A stretch of 64,000 nt of DNA from an uncultured Allomuricauda sp. GTDB taxonomy: Bacteria > Bacteroidota > Bacteroidia > Flavobacteriales > Flavobacteriaceae. Of the stretch, positions 26,364 through 36,965 are shown piece by piece (position 1 is the stretch's first letter; each line of letters starts with the position of its first letter). A model generated the notes under the pieces. It was given only the letters and a program-made list of their open reading frames with translations, was not told the DNA's origin and made no database searches. Position numbers and translations under genes: made by a program. The DNA lies in NCBI RefSeq assembly GCF_947495325.1, contig NZ_CANLYK010000004.1, positions 278,285 through 342,284 on the forward strand, read 5' to 3'.

Positions 26364-28379
26364 ATGGAACTTCAAGAATTCAAATCGCAAGTCCTTCAGG
26401 GAATACCTGAACAGCTTCCAACGCCAAGGCCCTATCCCAAAAACGGCAATCCAGCTCCCAAACGAAAGGATATTTTATCAAAAGATGAGAAAAAGCTGGC
26501 CGTTCAAAATGCATTGCGCTACTTTCCAAAGGATTGGCATGTAGAATTGGCCAAAGAGTTTGCCAATGAACTTAATAGTTATGGAAGAATTTATATGCAT
26601 CGATTTAAACCAAACTACAAGCTATACGCTAGGCCTATTTCTGAATATCCAGCAAAAACAAAACAGGCCGCTGCAATTATGCTAATGATTCAGAACAATC
26701 TTGACCCCGCTGTGGCGCAACATCCTGAGGAACTCATTACCTATGGGGGTAACGGAGCCGTATTTCAAAACTGGGCGCAGTACTTGTTGACCATGAAATA
26801 TTTGGGTGAGATGACGGAGGAACAAACCTTGCATATCTATTCGGGGCATCCCATGGGATTATTCCCCTCTTCCAAAGAAGCGCCAAGAGTCATCGTTACC
26901 AATGGCATGATGATTCCCAATTACTCCAAACCTGACGATTGGGAAAAATTCAATGCTCTAGGGGTTACACAATACGGGCAAATGACAGCAGGCTCCTATA
27001 TGTATATTGGCCCACAAGGTATTGTTCATGGTACCGCCATTACCGTAATGAACGCTTTTAGAAAAGTGTTGAAAAAAGACGAATCACCTAATGGAAAGGT
27101 ATTCCTAACAGCAGGTTTGGGCGGAATGAGCGGGGCACAGCCCAAAGCTGGCAATATTGCGGGCTGTATTACTATTTGTGCGGAAGTTAATCCCGAAGCA
27201 GCCAAGAAAAGACACCAACAAGGTTGGGTGGATGAGTTGTTGACCGATATATCTGGACTAGTTAAAAGAACCAAGGAAGCCATTGCTATACAAGAAGTAA
27301 TCTCCTTGGCCTACATAGGTAATATTGTTGAAGTTTGGGAACAATTTTATGAAGAGGATATTTTTGTGTATTTGGGATCAGACCAAACCTCTTTGCACAA
27401 TCCTTGGGCTGGAGGGTATTATCCAGTTGGCCTGTCCTTTGAGAAAGCCAATGAGATGATGGCTGAAAATCCATCTGAATTCAAAAAACAAGTACAGGAG
27501 TCTTTACGAAGGCAAATAAATACCATCAACAAGCACACAGCAAAAGGCACTTACTTTTTTGATTACGGGAATGCATTCTTATTGGAAGTTTCCCGTGCGG
27601 GAGGTAATGTAATGGCTGAAAACAATATTGATTTCAGATACCCTTCCTACGTTCAGGATATTTTAGGGCCAATGTGTTTTGACTATGGTTTTGGCCCATT
27701 TAGATGGGTCTGCGCTTCTGGCAATCCCAAAGATTTACAGCGAACCGATGCTATTGCTTTGGAAGTCATGAAAGAAATCAAGACTACTGCACCCGAAGAA
27801 ATTCAGCAGCAAATGCAGGACAATATTACATGGATTGAAGAGGCGGAACATAATAAGTTAGTTGTGGGCTCCCAAGCACGTATTCTATACGCAGACGTCG
27901 AAGGACGAATGAAAATTGCAGAAGCTTTTAACAATGCCATAGCACAAGGAGAGATTACTGCTCCAGTAGTGCTTGGTAGGGACCATCATGATGTCAGCGG
28001 TACCGATTCTCCCTTTAGGGAGACCAGCAATATTTATGATGGCAGCAAGTTTACTGCAGATATGGCCATTCATAATGTAATTGGCGATAGCTTTAGAGGC
28101 GCTACTTGGGTCTCCATCCATAATGGTGGTGGTGTTGGCTGGGGCGAAGTCATAAACGGAGGTTTTGGGATGGTCTTGGATGGTTCTGAAGAAGCTTCCC
28201 GTAAATTGAAAAGCATGTTGTTTTATGATGTAAATAACGGTATTTCAAGAAGAAGTTGGGCCAGAAACAAAGAGGCTTTATTTGCCATAAAACGTGAAAT
28301 GGAACGAACTCCCAATTTAAAAGTAACTTTACCCAATCTGGTGGAATCGGATATATTGGACCATCTTTTTGATGCATAA
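26364..28379 (+). CDS. hutU: Urocanate hydratase
   Basis: 671 residues from ATG 26364 (MELQEFKSQV); an upstream in-frame start would lie within hutI. NAD+-dependent urocanase signature includes TYGGNGAVFQNWAQY, GLGGMSGAQPKAGN and FGPFRWVCASGNPKDL with the active-site Cys region. It converts urocanate to imidazolonepropionate. It is longer than the roughly 550-residue Proteobacterial form, as in the larger urocanases of Bacteroidota. Its stop overlaps the hutG start (TAATG). Confidence 0.95.
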   Translation: MELQEFKSQVLQGIPEQLPTPRPYPKNGNPAPKRKDILSKDEKKLAVQNALRYFPKDWHVELAKEFANELNSYGRIYMHRFKPNYKLYARPISEYPAKTKQAAAIMLMIQNNLDPAVAQHPEELITYGGNGAVFQNWAQYLLTMKYLGEMTEEQTLHIYSGHPMGLFPSSKEAPRVIVTNGMMIPNYSKPDDWEKFNALGVTQYGQMTAGSYMYIGPQGIVHGTAITVMNAFRKVLKKDESPNGKVFLTAGLGGMSGAQPKAGNIAGCITICAEVNPEAAKKRHQQGWVDELLTDISGLVKRTKEAIAIQEVISLAYIGNIVEVWEQFYEEDIFVYLGSDQTSLHNPWAGGYYPVGLSFEKANEMMAENPSEFKKQVQESLRRQINTINKHTAKGTYFFDYGNAFLLEVSRAGGNVMAENNIDFRYPSYVQDILGPMCFDYGFGPFRWVCASGNPKDLQRTDAIALEVMKEIKTTAPEEIQQQMQDNITWIEEAEHNKLVVGSQARILYADVEGRMKIAEAFNNAIAQGEITAPVVLGRDHHDVSGTDSPFRETSNIYDGSKFTADMAIHNVIGDSFRGATWVSIHNGGGVGWGEVINGGFGMVLDGSEEASRKLKSMLFYDVNNGISRRSWARNKEALFAIKREMERTPNLKVTLPNLVESDILDHLFDA

Positions 28380-29344
28380 TGAAACACTACACAAATCCAA
28401 ATACAGCTATTTGGCATGGAAGAGTCAGCAATAAATACCTGTATCTCCATGAAAAAGTGCGGTGCACTCCTTTAAATGAAATTTCTGAACCTACTAAAAA
28501 ATCCATAGCATTATTGGGATATGCGTGTGACGAAGGAGTAAAACGAAATCAAGGTAGAATTGGAGCTGCAAAAGGTCCTGAAGTTATTAAAACCAGCCTA
28601 GGGAAGTTTCCAAATCATCTTGCCAGCACTGTAGTATTGCAAGATACCGGCACTATAACCTGTGAAGCTGAAAATATGGAAGCTGCTCAAGAAGCGCTTT
28701 CAAAAGCAGTTTCCACGCTTCTAGAAAAAAAGCAGTTTCCCATAATTTTGGGTGGCGGTCACGATATGGCCTATGGACATTACCACGGAATTAAAAACTA
28801 CCTGGATTCAAAAAAAGAAGGGCAGACAATCGGAATCATTAATTTTGATGCGCATTTTGATCTTCGGAAGCCTACGGACAATAACAATTCCGGAACCCCT
28901 TTCTATCAAATAGCAACAGAATCCAAAAAAGAAAATTGCTCCTTTAATTATTTATGCCTTGGTATTCGGAAAGATGCCAATGACCGGACACTTTTTGAGG
29001 CTGCCAAAGAATTAGATGTTAAATACGTACTATCCGATACCTTTCAGATGCAATTTCTGGATGAGATCAATACATGGATCAATGCTTTTATTAAAACTGT
29101 GGACAAGGTTTATGTAACCATAGATTTAGACGGATTTTCCTCTGCTTATGCACCTGGGGTAAGTGCCCCGTCTCCTATGGGGTTCACACCTCAAATTGTT
29201 CTGGAATGCCTTAAAACCATTATTGGTTCGGGGAAATTGATAAGCATGGATATTGCCGAGATGAATCCAAAATATGATATTGATGGGCAAACGGCAAAAT
29301 TGGCCGCATCATTGCTTCACCATATTATTCACACTATTTACTAG
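28379..29344 (+). CDS. hutG: Formimidoylglutamase (arginase family)
   Basis: 321 residues of the ureohydrolase fold with Mn ligands visible in GGGHDMAYGHYHG, NFDAHFDLR and VTIDLDGF. It hydrolyses N-formimino-L-glutamate to glutamate and formamide, finishing the four-gene hut pathway. No hutF or formiminotransferase is present, so the direct hydrolysis route is used. ATG overlaps the hutU stop. Confidence 0.94.
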   Translation: MKHYTNPNTAIWHGRVSNKYLYLHEKVRCTPLNEISEPTKKSIALLGYACDEGVKRNQGRIGAAKGPEVIKTSLGKFPNHLASTVVLQDTGTITCEAENMEAAQEALSKAVSTLLEKKQFPIILGGGHDMAYGHYHGIKNYLDSKKEGQTIGIINFDAHFDLRKPTDNNNSGTPFYQIATESKKENCSFNYLCLGIRKDANDRTLFEAAKELDVKYVLSDTFQMQFLDEINTWINAFIKTVDKVYVTIDLDGFSSAYAPGVSAPSPMGFTPQIVLECLKTIIGSGKLISMDIAEMNPKYDIDGQTAKLAASLLHHIIHTIY

Positions 29345-29539
29345 CACCCTTTCCAACAAAAAAAGCCTTCCGTATGGAAAGCCTTTCATTGGTGAGCATC
29401 ATTTTTAATGCTTCAACCTGATTTCAATCTAGTTAAAGATTAAAATCCAACACAACCCTGCAAAGATATAAAATGAATTGTGATTGGCGCTATTATTCAT
29501 CTTTGAAACGACTCTAATATAGAGAAACACATTCCTTGA

Positions 29540-29563
29540 CGAAAACGTTTTCGAAAATTTTCG
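29540..29563. promoter_or_regulatory. Overlapping palindromes, likely LacI-type operator for xyl genes
   Basis: CGAAAACGTTTTCG (29540-29553) is a perfect 14-base palindrome with the central CG usual for LacI-family sites. It is joined to a second one, CGAAAATTTTCG (29552-29563). The LacI-type regulator at 34202-35224 at the end of the xylose genes is the natural candidate to bind here. Confidence 0.65.
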
Positions 29564-29684
29564 TAAATCCCTGTTATAGTTAAGGTGTTAATAATCAATG
29601 TTTTATATTAAATAAGGTTTACATTAGATTTTAATATAATTCAAACAATAACGCTCTATCCTATTTTTAAGAGGCAACATTTTT

Positions 29685-29692
29685 TACATTTG
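29685..29692 (+). promoter_or_regulatory. Candidate -7 element of the xylB promoter
   Basis: TACATTTG fits TAnnTTTG exactly and lies 23 bases upstream of the xylB ATG. No clear -33 TTG at the right distance is seen, so it may depend on an activator. Confidence 0.45.
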
Positions 29693-29714
29693 ATTGCGCA
29701 CTAACTAAACAAAT

Positions 29715-31196
29715 ATGTACTATTTAGGAATTGACTTAGGAAGTTCATCCGTTAAAATAGCCATCGTAGATAGCCTTACTGGCAAAAACATAGGGGTTGT
29801 TCAATCTCCGGAGGAGGAAATGTCCATGAATTCACCAAAAAAAGGATGGGCAGAGCAGGACCCCAAGGATTGGTGGAGTCATGTTTGTGATGGCATTGCC
29901 AAAATCAAGAAAACCTATTCTATTTCAGAAAATGACATTAAAGGCATTGGTATTGCTTACCAAATGCACGGTCTTGTTATTGTTGACAACAAAGGCGAAC
30001 CACTTCGAAATTCCATTATTTGGTGTGATAGCAGAGCTGTTGCAATTGGAAATAATGCCTATCAAGAAATTGGTGAAGATACCTGCGATTCGCATTTATT
30101 GAACTCTCCTGCAAATTTTACCGCTTCCAAATTACGTTGGGTAAAAGAAAATGAGCCAGACATCTATTACAAGATCAACAAATTTATGCTGCCCGGCGAT
30201 TATATTGCTTACCGATTTTCTGACACCATCAATACCACAATTTCTGGTTTATCTGAAGGTGTTTTTTGGGACTTTAAGTTAGACGAGGTTTCCAAGACTA
30301 TTTTGGATTATTATGAAATTCCACCTGCATTTGTTCCTGAAATAGTTGACACTTTTGGCCCTCAAGGACAAATCTCTGCCAAAGGAGCAAAAGAAAGTGG
30401 CTTATTGGAAGGAACACCTATTTTATACCGTGCAGGAGATCAGCCCAACAATGCGCTTTCCTTAAATGTGCTTCATCCTGGCGAAGTTGCTGCTACCGGA
30501 GGTACATCTGGAGTAGTCTATGCCATTACCGACAATCTTTCTGTAAAAGAAAGCTCAAGGGTCAATAATTTTGCGCATGTCAATTACAAAAAGGGAGCTG
30601 AGAAAAATATTGGCAAATTACTCTGTATCAATGGTGCTGGCATTCAGTACCGTTGGTTGTTGAACAATCTGGATGTCTCCTCCTATGCAGAAATGAACAA
30701 TTTAGCTGCCGAAGTAGAGGTAGGCTCCGATGGAATTTGTGTAATTCCCTTTGGGAATGGAGCAGAGCGGATGCTCGAAAATCAAACCATAGGCACACGC
30801 ATATTAAACTTGGATCTCAACCGTCATTCAAAATCACATATCTGCAGGGCCACGTTGGAAGGTATTGCTTTTTCATTTGTGTATGGAATAGAGATTATGA
30901 AATCTGATGGAATTGATGCCAAGGTAATGCGCGCAGGTAACGATAATCTGTTTCGTTCCGAAATATTTGCAAATACCATTGCGTCGTTAATTGAGCAAGA
31001 AATTGAGATTTACAATACAACGGGGGCGATTGGAGCTGCAAGGGCATGCACACTTTCAAAAAATGGCTATGATACCTTTTCTGAATTCATGAAAAATGAT
31101 TATGTGCTAACCTATGCTCCTTTCAAGGACGCTGAACACTACCAAACTGCATATCAAAACTGGAAAAAAGAACTGAATTTAATACTAAACAAATAA
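29715..31196 (+). CDS. xylB: Xylulokinase
   Basis: 493 residues of the FGGY kinase family. It starts with the ATP-phosphate motif [15 protein letters not shown] and has [32 protein letters not shown] and a C-terminal [19 protein letters not shown]. It phosphorylates D-xylulose to xylulose 5-phosphate for the pentose phosphate pathway. It is followed after 10 bases by xylA, so both act in one operon. Confidence 0.94.
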   Translation: MYYLGIDLGSSSVKIAIVDSLTGKNIGVVQSPEEEMSMNSPKKGWAEQDPKDWWSHVCDGIAKIKKTYSISENDIKGIGIAYQMHGLVIVDNKGEPLRNSIIWCDSRAVAIGNNAYQEIGEDTCDSHLLNSPANFTASKLRWVKENEPDIYYKINKFMLPGDYIAYRFSDTINTTISGLSEGVFWDFKLDEVSKTILDYYEIPPAFVPEIVDTFGPQGQISAKGAKESGLLEGTPILYRAGDQPNNALSLNVLHPGEVAATGGTSGVVYAITDNLSVKESSRVNNFAHVNYKKGAEKNIGKLLCINGAGIQYRWLLNNLDVSSYAEMNNLAAEVEVGSDGICVIPFGNGAERMLENQTIGTRILNLDLNRHSKSHICRATLEGIAFSFVYGIEIMKSDGIDAKVMRAGNDNLFRSEIFANTIASLIEQEIEIYNTTGAIGAARACTLSKNGYDTFSEFMKNDYVLTYAPFKDAEHYQTAYQNWKKELNLILNK

Positions 31197-31206
31197 CATT
31201 TTAAAA

Positions 31207-32532
31207 ATGGCACTTATAGGCGATAAAGAATATTTTAAAGGTATCGGGGAAATAAAATACGAAGGCAAGGAATCCGATAACCCAATGGCATTTAAATTTT
31301 ACAATCCAAATCAAGTTGTGGCGGGTAAAACCATGAATGAGCATTTCAAGTTTGCCATGGCCTATTGGCACACCCTATGCGGTACTGGTGGAGATCCTTT
31401 TGGACCCGGTACCAAAAATTTTCCGTGGATAACCGCCAACGATCCTATTAAAGCTGCTGAAGATAAAGCGGATGCTGCTTTTGAATTCATTACAAAAATG
31501 GGCTTTGATTATTATTGTTTTCACGATTTTGATTTGGTTGATGAAGCAGCAACTCTTGCCGAGTCCGAAAAAAGGGTGCACAAGACCGTTGAATACCTGA
31601 AACAAAAGCAAGAAGCTTCAGGCGTAAAATTACTTTGGGGAACAGCAAATTGCTTTTCCAATCCAAGATATATGAATGGTGCCGCATCAAACCCAAATTT
31701 TGATGTTGTCGCCCATGCCGGAGCACAAGTTAAAATCGCATTGGATGCTACTATCGCCCTAGGAGGTGAAAATTATGTGTTCTGGGGCGGTCGTGAGGGC
31801 TATATGTCACTCTTGAACACCAACATGAAATTGGAACAGGACAATATTGGCCGATTTTTAAATATGGCCAAGGATTATGCCAGAAGTCAAGGTTTTAAAG
31901 GGACTTTCTTTATTGAACCAAAACCTATGGAACCATCAAAACACCAATACGATTTTGATGCGGCAACTTCAATTAATTCCATTCGGGAATACGGTCTTGA
32001 AAATGACTTTAAATTAAATATCGAGGTGAATCATGCCACTCTTGCGCAACATACTTTTCAACATGAGCTACAGGTTGCTGCCAATGCAGGAATGCTGGGT
32101 AGTGTTGATGCCAACCGTGGCGATTACCAGAATGGTTGGGATACCGATCAATTTCCAAACAATGTCCTAGAGACTGCCGAAGCAATGCTAGTGTTGTTAA
32201 AATCAGGGGGGCTTCAAGGCGGAGGAATAAACTTTGATGCCAAAACAAGACGTAATTCCACTGATTTGGAAGATATTTTCTTGGCACATATTGGCGGTGC
32301 GGATACTTTTGCCAGAGCACTTTTGGTAGCAGATGCCGTCATTCAAAAATCTCCATACGAGGATTTATTGGGCAAACGCTATGCTTCTTTTGATTCTGGA
32401 AAAGGTGCCGACTTTGTAAAAGGCAATCTCTCCCTTACCGACTTATCTGATTATGCCCATTCGCAAAACGAACCTGAGCAAATCAGTGGCAAACAAGAAT
32501 TGTTTGAGAATATCATCAACCAATATATTTAA
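31207..32532 (+). CDS. xylA: Xylose isomerase
   Basis: 441 residues, class II xylose isomerase length. Signature stretches: [28 protein letters not shown] with the catalytic His, [30 protein letters not shown] and [20 protein letters not shown] carrying metal ligands. It converts D-xylose to D-xylulose. It is followed after nine bases by the transporter gene. Confidence 0.96.
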   Translation: MALIGDKEYFKGIGEIKYEGKESDNPMAFKFYNPNQVVAGKTMNEHFKFAMAYWHTLCGTGGDPFGPGTKNFPWITANDPIKAAEDKADAAFEFITKMGFDYYCFHDFDLVDEAATLAESEKRVHKTVEYLKQKQEASGVKLLWGTANCFSNPRYMNGAASNPNFDVVAHAGAQVKIALDATIALGGENYVFWGGREGYMSLLNTNMKLEQDNIGRFLNMAKDYARSQGFKGTFFIEPKPMEPSKHQYDFDAATSINSIREYGLENDFKLNIEVNHATLAQHTFQHELQVAANAGMLGSVDANRGDYQNGWDTDQFPNNVLETAEAMLVLLKSGGLQGGGINFDAKTRRNSTDLEDIFLAHIGGADTFARALLVADAVIQKSPYEDLLGKRYASFDSGKGADFVKGNLSLTDLSDYAHSQNEPEQISGKQELFENIINQYI

Positions 32533-32541
32533 GATCTTGCT

Positions 32542-34158
32542 ATGGAATCAATTTTAGAAACAGCAGATTGGTGGGTACTTGGAGGATATTTGGCTGCACT
32601 TATTGCAGTTGCTGTCTGGGTCGTACTTCAAAAAAACAAAAATACCGAAGACTACTTTTTAGCGGGAAGAAATGTAGGCTGGTTTGTTATTGGAGCATCA
32701 ATCTTTGCCTCTAATATTGGTTCTGAACATGTAGTGGGACTTGCTGGAACAGGTGCAGAATCTGGCATGCCCATGGCACATTACGAACTGCATGCATGGA
32801 TAGTTTTATTGCTTGGATGGCTCTTTCTCCCTTTTTATTTTAGAAGTAATGCATTTACGATGCCCGAGTTTCTGGAGAAACGTTTTGATAGTCGTTCCAG
32901 ATGGTTCCTCTCCGTTTTTTCACTTGTGGGATATGTCATAACCAAAGTATCGGTAACCATTTATGCCGGTGGAATTGTTGTTTCTGAATTGTTGGGAATA
33001 CCGTTTTGGTATGGTGCCATTGGGATTGTTGTTTTTACTGGAGCTTACACGGTCATTGGGGGAATGAAGGCCGTTATTTATACCGAAACACTTCAAACCG
33101 TTATTTTAATAGCCGGCTCATTGATCATTACCTATTTAGGATTGGAAAAAGTTGGCGGATGGGAAGAACTTAAACTTGTTGCCGGAAGTGAACATTTTAA
33201 TATGTGGCGCCCTATCTCGGATCCTGATTTTCCATGGACAGGAATGTTGATTGGTGGTACCATTGTTGGAATATGGTATTGGTGTACCGATCAATATATT
33301 GTACAACGCACCTTGGCCGCAAATAATATTAAGATAGGTCGCCGTGGTGCCATTTTTGGGGCATACTTAAAATTACTTCCCATTTTTATCTTTTTGATTC
33401 CAGGCATCATCGCATTTGCTTTAGCAAAACAAGGTGTACTTACTTATGAAAAAAGTGATGAGGTTTTTCCTGTACTGGTAAAAACTTTGCTTCCTGTTGG
33501 CCTAAAAGGATTGGTAGCAGGAGGATTGATGGCAGCTTTGATGAGTTCATTGGCGTCCGTATTCAATTCGTGCTCTACCATTTTTACCATTGATATCTAT
33601 AAAAAGCTTAAACCCCTCACAGAGGAAAAGAAATTACTCCGTGTTGGAAAACTAGCAACATCCATTGTTGTTGTTCTTGGCATCATCTGGATTCCTATAA
33701 TGGAGAAAATTGGAGGTGGCGTGCTTTACCAATATCTGCAGAGTGTACAATCATATATTGCACCACCAATAACGGCGGTATTTCTATTGGGTATCATTTG
33801 GAAAAGGGTAAACTCCAAAGCAGCTATTGTCACTTTATTTTCAGGTTTATTGGTGGCGGCATTCCGTATCCTTGCTGAAATTTATCAACCCTATTTATCA
33901 GGGGCGCTCTTGTCATTTGCCACGATTAACTTTGCGCATATGGCCATTTTCATGTTCATATTTTCCATAATTGTATGTATTTCGGTTACTTTAGCCACTG
34001 CTCCACCCAATTATTCAGCCATAAAAGGGCTTTCCTTTGGAACATTGACCGTTGAGGATAAACAATTGAACAAAGAAAGTATTTCAGTTATCGACATTGT
34101 ACTTTCTGTATTTTTAATAATCGTTGTCATTGCCGTACTTGCTTACTTTACAGGGTAA
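32542..34158 (+). CDS. Sodium/sugar symporter (SSS family), likely xylose uptake
   Basis: 538 residues with many hydrophobic helices and the SLC5/SSS core: DYFLAGRNVGWFVIGASIFASNIGSEHVVGLAGTGAESG, GGMKAVIYTETLQTVILI and GLMAALMSSLASVFNSCSTIFTID. It resembles the SGLT-type sugar branch. Its position after xylA makes xylose the likely substrate; specificity is inferred from context. Confidence 0.88.
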   Translation: MESILETADWWVLGGYLAALIAVAVWVVLQKNKNTEDYFLAGRNVGWFVIGASIFASNIGSEHVVGLAGTGAESGMPMAHYELHAWIVLLLGWLFLPFYFRSNAFTMPEFLEKRFDSRSRWFLSVFSLVGYVITKVSVTIYAGGIVVSELLGIPFWYGAIGIVVFTGAYTVIGGMKAVIYTETLQTVILIAGSLIITYLGLEKVGGWEELKLVAGSEHFNMWRPISDPDFPWTGMLIGGTIVGIWYWCTDQYIVQRTLAANNIKIGRRGAIFGAYLKLLPIFIFLIPGIIAFALAKQGVLTYEKSDEVFPVLVKTLLPVGLKGLVAGGLMAALMSSLASVFNSCSTIFTIDIYKKLKPLTEEKKLLRVGKLATSIVVVLGIIWIPIMEKIGGGVLYQYLQSVQSYIAPPITAVFLLGIIWKRVNSKAAIVTLFSGLLVAAFRILAEIYQPYLSGALLSFATINFAHMAIFMFIFSIIVCISVTLATAPPNYSAIKGLSFGTLTVEDKQLNKESISVIDIVLSVFLIIVVIAVLAYFTG

Positions 34159-34201
34159 AGCAAATTGCCTCTTTAATGACGTACGTATGGAAGCCAAATA
34201 A

Positions 34202-35224
34202 ATGAAAAAACTGACTTTAAATGACATTGCAAAGCATTTTGGAGTATCCATTTCTACCGTTTCAAAAGCTGTCAACGACAATGCTGAAATAAGTAAGGAA
34301 GTAAGGGATAAAATTCAGAAGTACGCCAAAGAACATCGTTACAGGCCCAATAGGGTTGCACTTAGTCTACTTAAAAAAAGTACCAAGACCATTGGGGTGA
34401 TTGTTCCTACCATTTTAAATTATTTTTTTACACAGGTATTCTTTGGAATAGAAAAAACCGCAAATGCCAGGGGTTACAATATCATTAGTTGTACTTCGGA
34501 TGAATCCTACCCAAAAGAGGTTCATACAGTGGGGCTTTTAAGTGCTGGTATTGTAGATGGGCTGATATTGTCCCTATCACATGAAACCCAGGCCAAAGCA
34601 AATATTGAGCACATTTCCAATTTCATTGATGCCCAGATACCGTTGGTACTATTTGACCGTGTCTCAGATAAAATTGAGTGCGATAAAGTTATTGTCGATG
34701 ATTTGCAAGCTGGTTACAACACCACAAAATATCTGTTGGATACTGGGTGCAAGAGTATTGCCCTAGTTTCCGAAATCTATAATTCAAGTGTAGGGAAACT
34801 ACGGGTTTCTGGCTATCAAAATGCCCTTAAAGAAAGAAAGATAGCCTATGATAGCAAACTTTTACTGAAAGTTAAAAAAAATGATGACCTCGAACTCCTG
34901 ATTACTTTTCTACTGGACTACAAAAAAATAGATGCCATAATAGCACTGGATGAAATGATGGCTGCAGATGTACTCTACATCCTTAAATCCAAAAATATCA
35001 AGGTTCCAGAGGAAATCTCTATTATCGGCTTTACAAACGGTCGACTTTCAAAATATGTTTCTCCCTCGTTGACCATGGTAAGTCAGCATGGAAAATACAT
35101 TGGAGAATTGACCGCCAACATTTTAATAGATCGGATTGAAAACAAGGATGATTTCATTCCCTATACCACCAAAATTGTAAAAACCAGTTTGATTGAACGT
35201 GAATCCACAAGATCTTTAACCTAA
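34202..35224 (+). CDS. LacI-family regulator of the xylose genes
   Basis: 340 residues: N-terminal helix-turn-helix (LTLNDIAKHFGVSISTVSKAVNDNAEISKEVRDKI), hinge helix (YRPNRVALSLLKKST), then a periplasmic-binding-protein-like domain (TIGVIVPTILNYFF ... SIIGFTNGRLSKYVSPSLTMVSQ). It probably senses a pathway sugar and acts at the palindromes at 29540-29563. It ends 11 bases before the convergent umuD stop. Confidence 0.92.
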   Translation: MKKLTLNDIAKHFGVSISTVSKAVNDNAEISKEVRDKIQKYAKEHRYRPNRVALSLLKKSTKTIGVIVPTILNYFFTQVFFGIEKTANARGYNIISCTSDESYPKEVHTVGLLSAGIVDGLILSLSHETQAKANIEHISNFIDAQIPLVLFDRVSDKIECDKVIVDDLQAGYNTTKYLLDTGCKSIALVSEIYNSSVGKLRVSGYQNALKERKIAYDSKLLLKVKKNDDLELLITFLLDYKKIDAIIALDEMMAADVLYILKSKNIKVPEEISIIGFTNGRLSKYVSPSLTMVSQHGKYIGELTANILIDRIENKDDFIPYTTKIVKTSLIERESTRSLT

Positions 35225-35235
35225 CTTCAAAATAG

Positions 35236-35688
35236 CTACCAAACTTCTTTGATTACGTAAGTGACAATACCCCATATTAAAAGGTTATTTTCTTCGGTTA
35301 CCTTTATAGGCTTATAGCTTTTATTTTCTGGCATTAAGGTAATCTTATCTTTTTCAATTTTTAACCGTTTTACGGTAAATTCCCCATCAATAAAACATAC
35401 CGCAATCTTTCTATTTTCTGGTTCAAGGCTTCTATCAATAACCAAAAGGTCCCCATCATCCAACCCAGCTCCAATCATTGATTTCCCACTAACTCTTGCA
35501 TAAAATGTGGCCTCTTTATTCTTTATTAAAGTATTGTCCAGACTAATACGTTTCTCTTTAAAATCTTCAGCTGGAGATGGAAACCCTGCAGAAACCGAAT
35601 TACTTGAAATGGGAATATCCAAGCTTTCTGCATCATCAAGTTCAAAAAAAGTGAGCGCATTAAATTGTTTATCTTTTTTTGAGCTCAT
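35236..35688 (-). CDS. umuD: UmuD/LexA-type S24 self-cleaving protein
   Basis: 150 residues with no DNA-binding domain. The catalytic pair of the S24 peptidase fold is seen in VSGKSMIGAGLDDGDLLVIDR (Ser) and GEFTVKRLKI (Lys). An Ala/Gly cleavage site (SAGFPSPAEDF) lies near residue 33-43. It trims itself on RecA stimulation and activates the partner polymerase for SOS mutagenesis. Start overlaps the umuC stop (ATGA); here umuC comes first, reverse to the E. coli order. Confidence 0.92.
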   Translation of the reverse strand: MSSKKDKQFNALTFFELDDAESLDIPISSNSVSAGFPSPAEDFKEKRISLDNTLIKNKEATFYARVSGKSMIGAGLDDGDLLVIDRSLEPENRKIAVCFIDGEFTVKRLKIEKDKITLMPENKSYKPIKVTEENNLLIWGIVTYVIKEVW

Positions 35689-36941
35689 TTTACTATAATA
35701 ATGTCATTGATATTGGTTGTGTATTTAGGGGAAAGATGTTCCTGGCGCATTTTCCAGGTTCGTTTTAAATCTTGATTGGCTATTTTCACTTTATACCCGT
35801 ATTTATCATTGACACTATCCATTACTTTCATAATGTTATGGTGCTTTGGGTTTTCGGATAAAAACAAATCCAATTGTCTTTCATTTGTAGGTACTAGACC
35901 CGAAACAATTACCCCTGCCCTTTTATATTTAATACCTGGTTTATAGATAGAAGTTATTGCCTCAACTGCATACTTGCTTATGGTTAAACTAGAATCTGTT
36001 GCATAGGGCATGGTAACAATCACACTACCTCTATCTTGTGGTTCATCTTTCTTATGCCTATTGCTCCGTAAAAACACCACAATATGATTGCAACTACTAT
36101 TTTGACTTCGCAATTTTTCAGCGCAACTAGTGGCAAAAGTAGAAATTCGCTCTTTTATGTCATCAACATTTGAATAGGTGTATTCAAAACTACGCGTGGT
36201 GGCAATAGCTTTTTTATCTCGAGTATCGTCATCCAAATCCAATGTTGGGATTCCTTCCAAATCCTTTTTTAAGCGTAAACCAATAATTGCCATTTGTTTT
36301 TTGACCCAATCGTCTGACAATTGAATAAAATCGAAAGCTGTTTTTACATTTTTAAGCTGTAATCGTTTTAAGTTGCCGTAGCCAACTCCCCAAACACTTT
36401 CAATTTTTGTCCATTGCAGGGCTTTTATACGCCCTTCATCTGATTGGATTACAAATACGCCACCTGTCTTAGACCTAAATTTTTTGGCAATTTTGTTGGC
36501 TACTTTGGCAAGTGCTTTTGTAGGGGCAATTCCTATACTAATTGGAATTCCTGTACATTTTTGTACTTTATTTTGGATTTCTTTTCCATAGCTATCAAAA
36601 TCATAGTTCTCAAATCCATCAAATTTTAAAAAAGCTTCATCAACGCTGTATACTTCCATATCAGGTGTGAATGTTCCCAAAATATTCATTACCCTGGTAC
36701 TCATATCACCATATAAAGGATAATTGGAGGAAAACACTTTTATACCATTGTCCGCACAGAACTTTTTATACTTGAATGCAGGCGCTGCCATGGGAAGACC
36801 TAATTTTTTTGCTTCATCGCTTCGCGAAATAAAACAACCATCATTATTGGACAAAATAGCCACAGGAATATTGTTGAACTGAGGCTGAAAAGCCCGTTCA
36901 CAAGAAGCATAAAAGTTATTACAATCTACTAAGGCAAACAT
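35685..36941 (-). CDS. umuC: Y-family DNA polymerase V catalytic subunit
   Basis: 418 residues with the Y-family start MFALVDCNNFYASCERAF (first catalytic Asp), YSVDEAFLKFDG (second acidic pair), IGIAPTKALAKVANKIAKK and the C-terminal little-finger domain with the DUF4113-like end KMRQEHLSPKYTT. It performs error-prone translesion synthesis with UmuD. Transcribed ahead of umuD in a two-gene unit. Confidence 0.95.
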   Translation of the reverse strand: MFALVDCNNFYASCERAFQPQFNNIPVAILSNNDGCFISRSDEAKKLGLPMAAPAFKYKKFCADNGIKVFSSNYPLYGDMSTRVMNILGTFTPDMEVYSVDEAFLKFDGFENYDFDSYGKEIQNKVQKCTGIPISIGIAPTKALAKVANKIAKKFRSKTGGVFVIQSDEGRIKALQWTKIESVWGVGYGNLKRLQLKNVKTAFDFIQLSDDWVKKQMAIIGLRLKKDLEGIPTLDLDDDTRDKKAIATTRSFEYTYSNVDDIKERISTFATSCAEKLRSQNSSCNHIVVFLRSNRHKKDEPQDRGSVIVTMPYATDSSLTISKYAVEAITSIYKPGIKYKRAGVIVSGLVPTNERQLDLFLSENPKHHNIMKVMDSVNDKYGYKVKIANQDLKRTWKMRQEHLSPKYTTNINDIIIVK

Positions 36942-36965
36942 GCCTAAAAGTAGTGAAACCCTTGT

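Larger units (their letters stand above)
29345..29714. other. Spacer between hutG and xylB
   Basis: 370 bases without a supported gene. Just after hutG an imperfect hairpin (about 29358-29388, TTCC-GTAT-GGAA core) may end the hut transcript, but the T tract is poor. Further right lie the overlapping palindromes at 29540-29563 and a -7-like element before xylB. Confidence 0.6.

Noticed and set aside
34179..34186. ACGTACGT palindrome before the LacI-type gene
   Set aside because: Only eight bases, no second copy, no match to the palindromes at 29540-29563.
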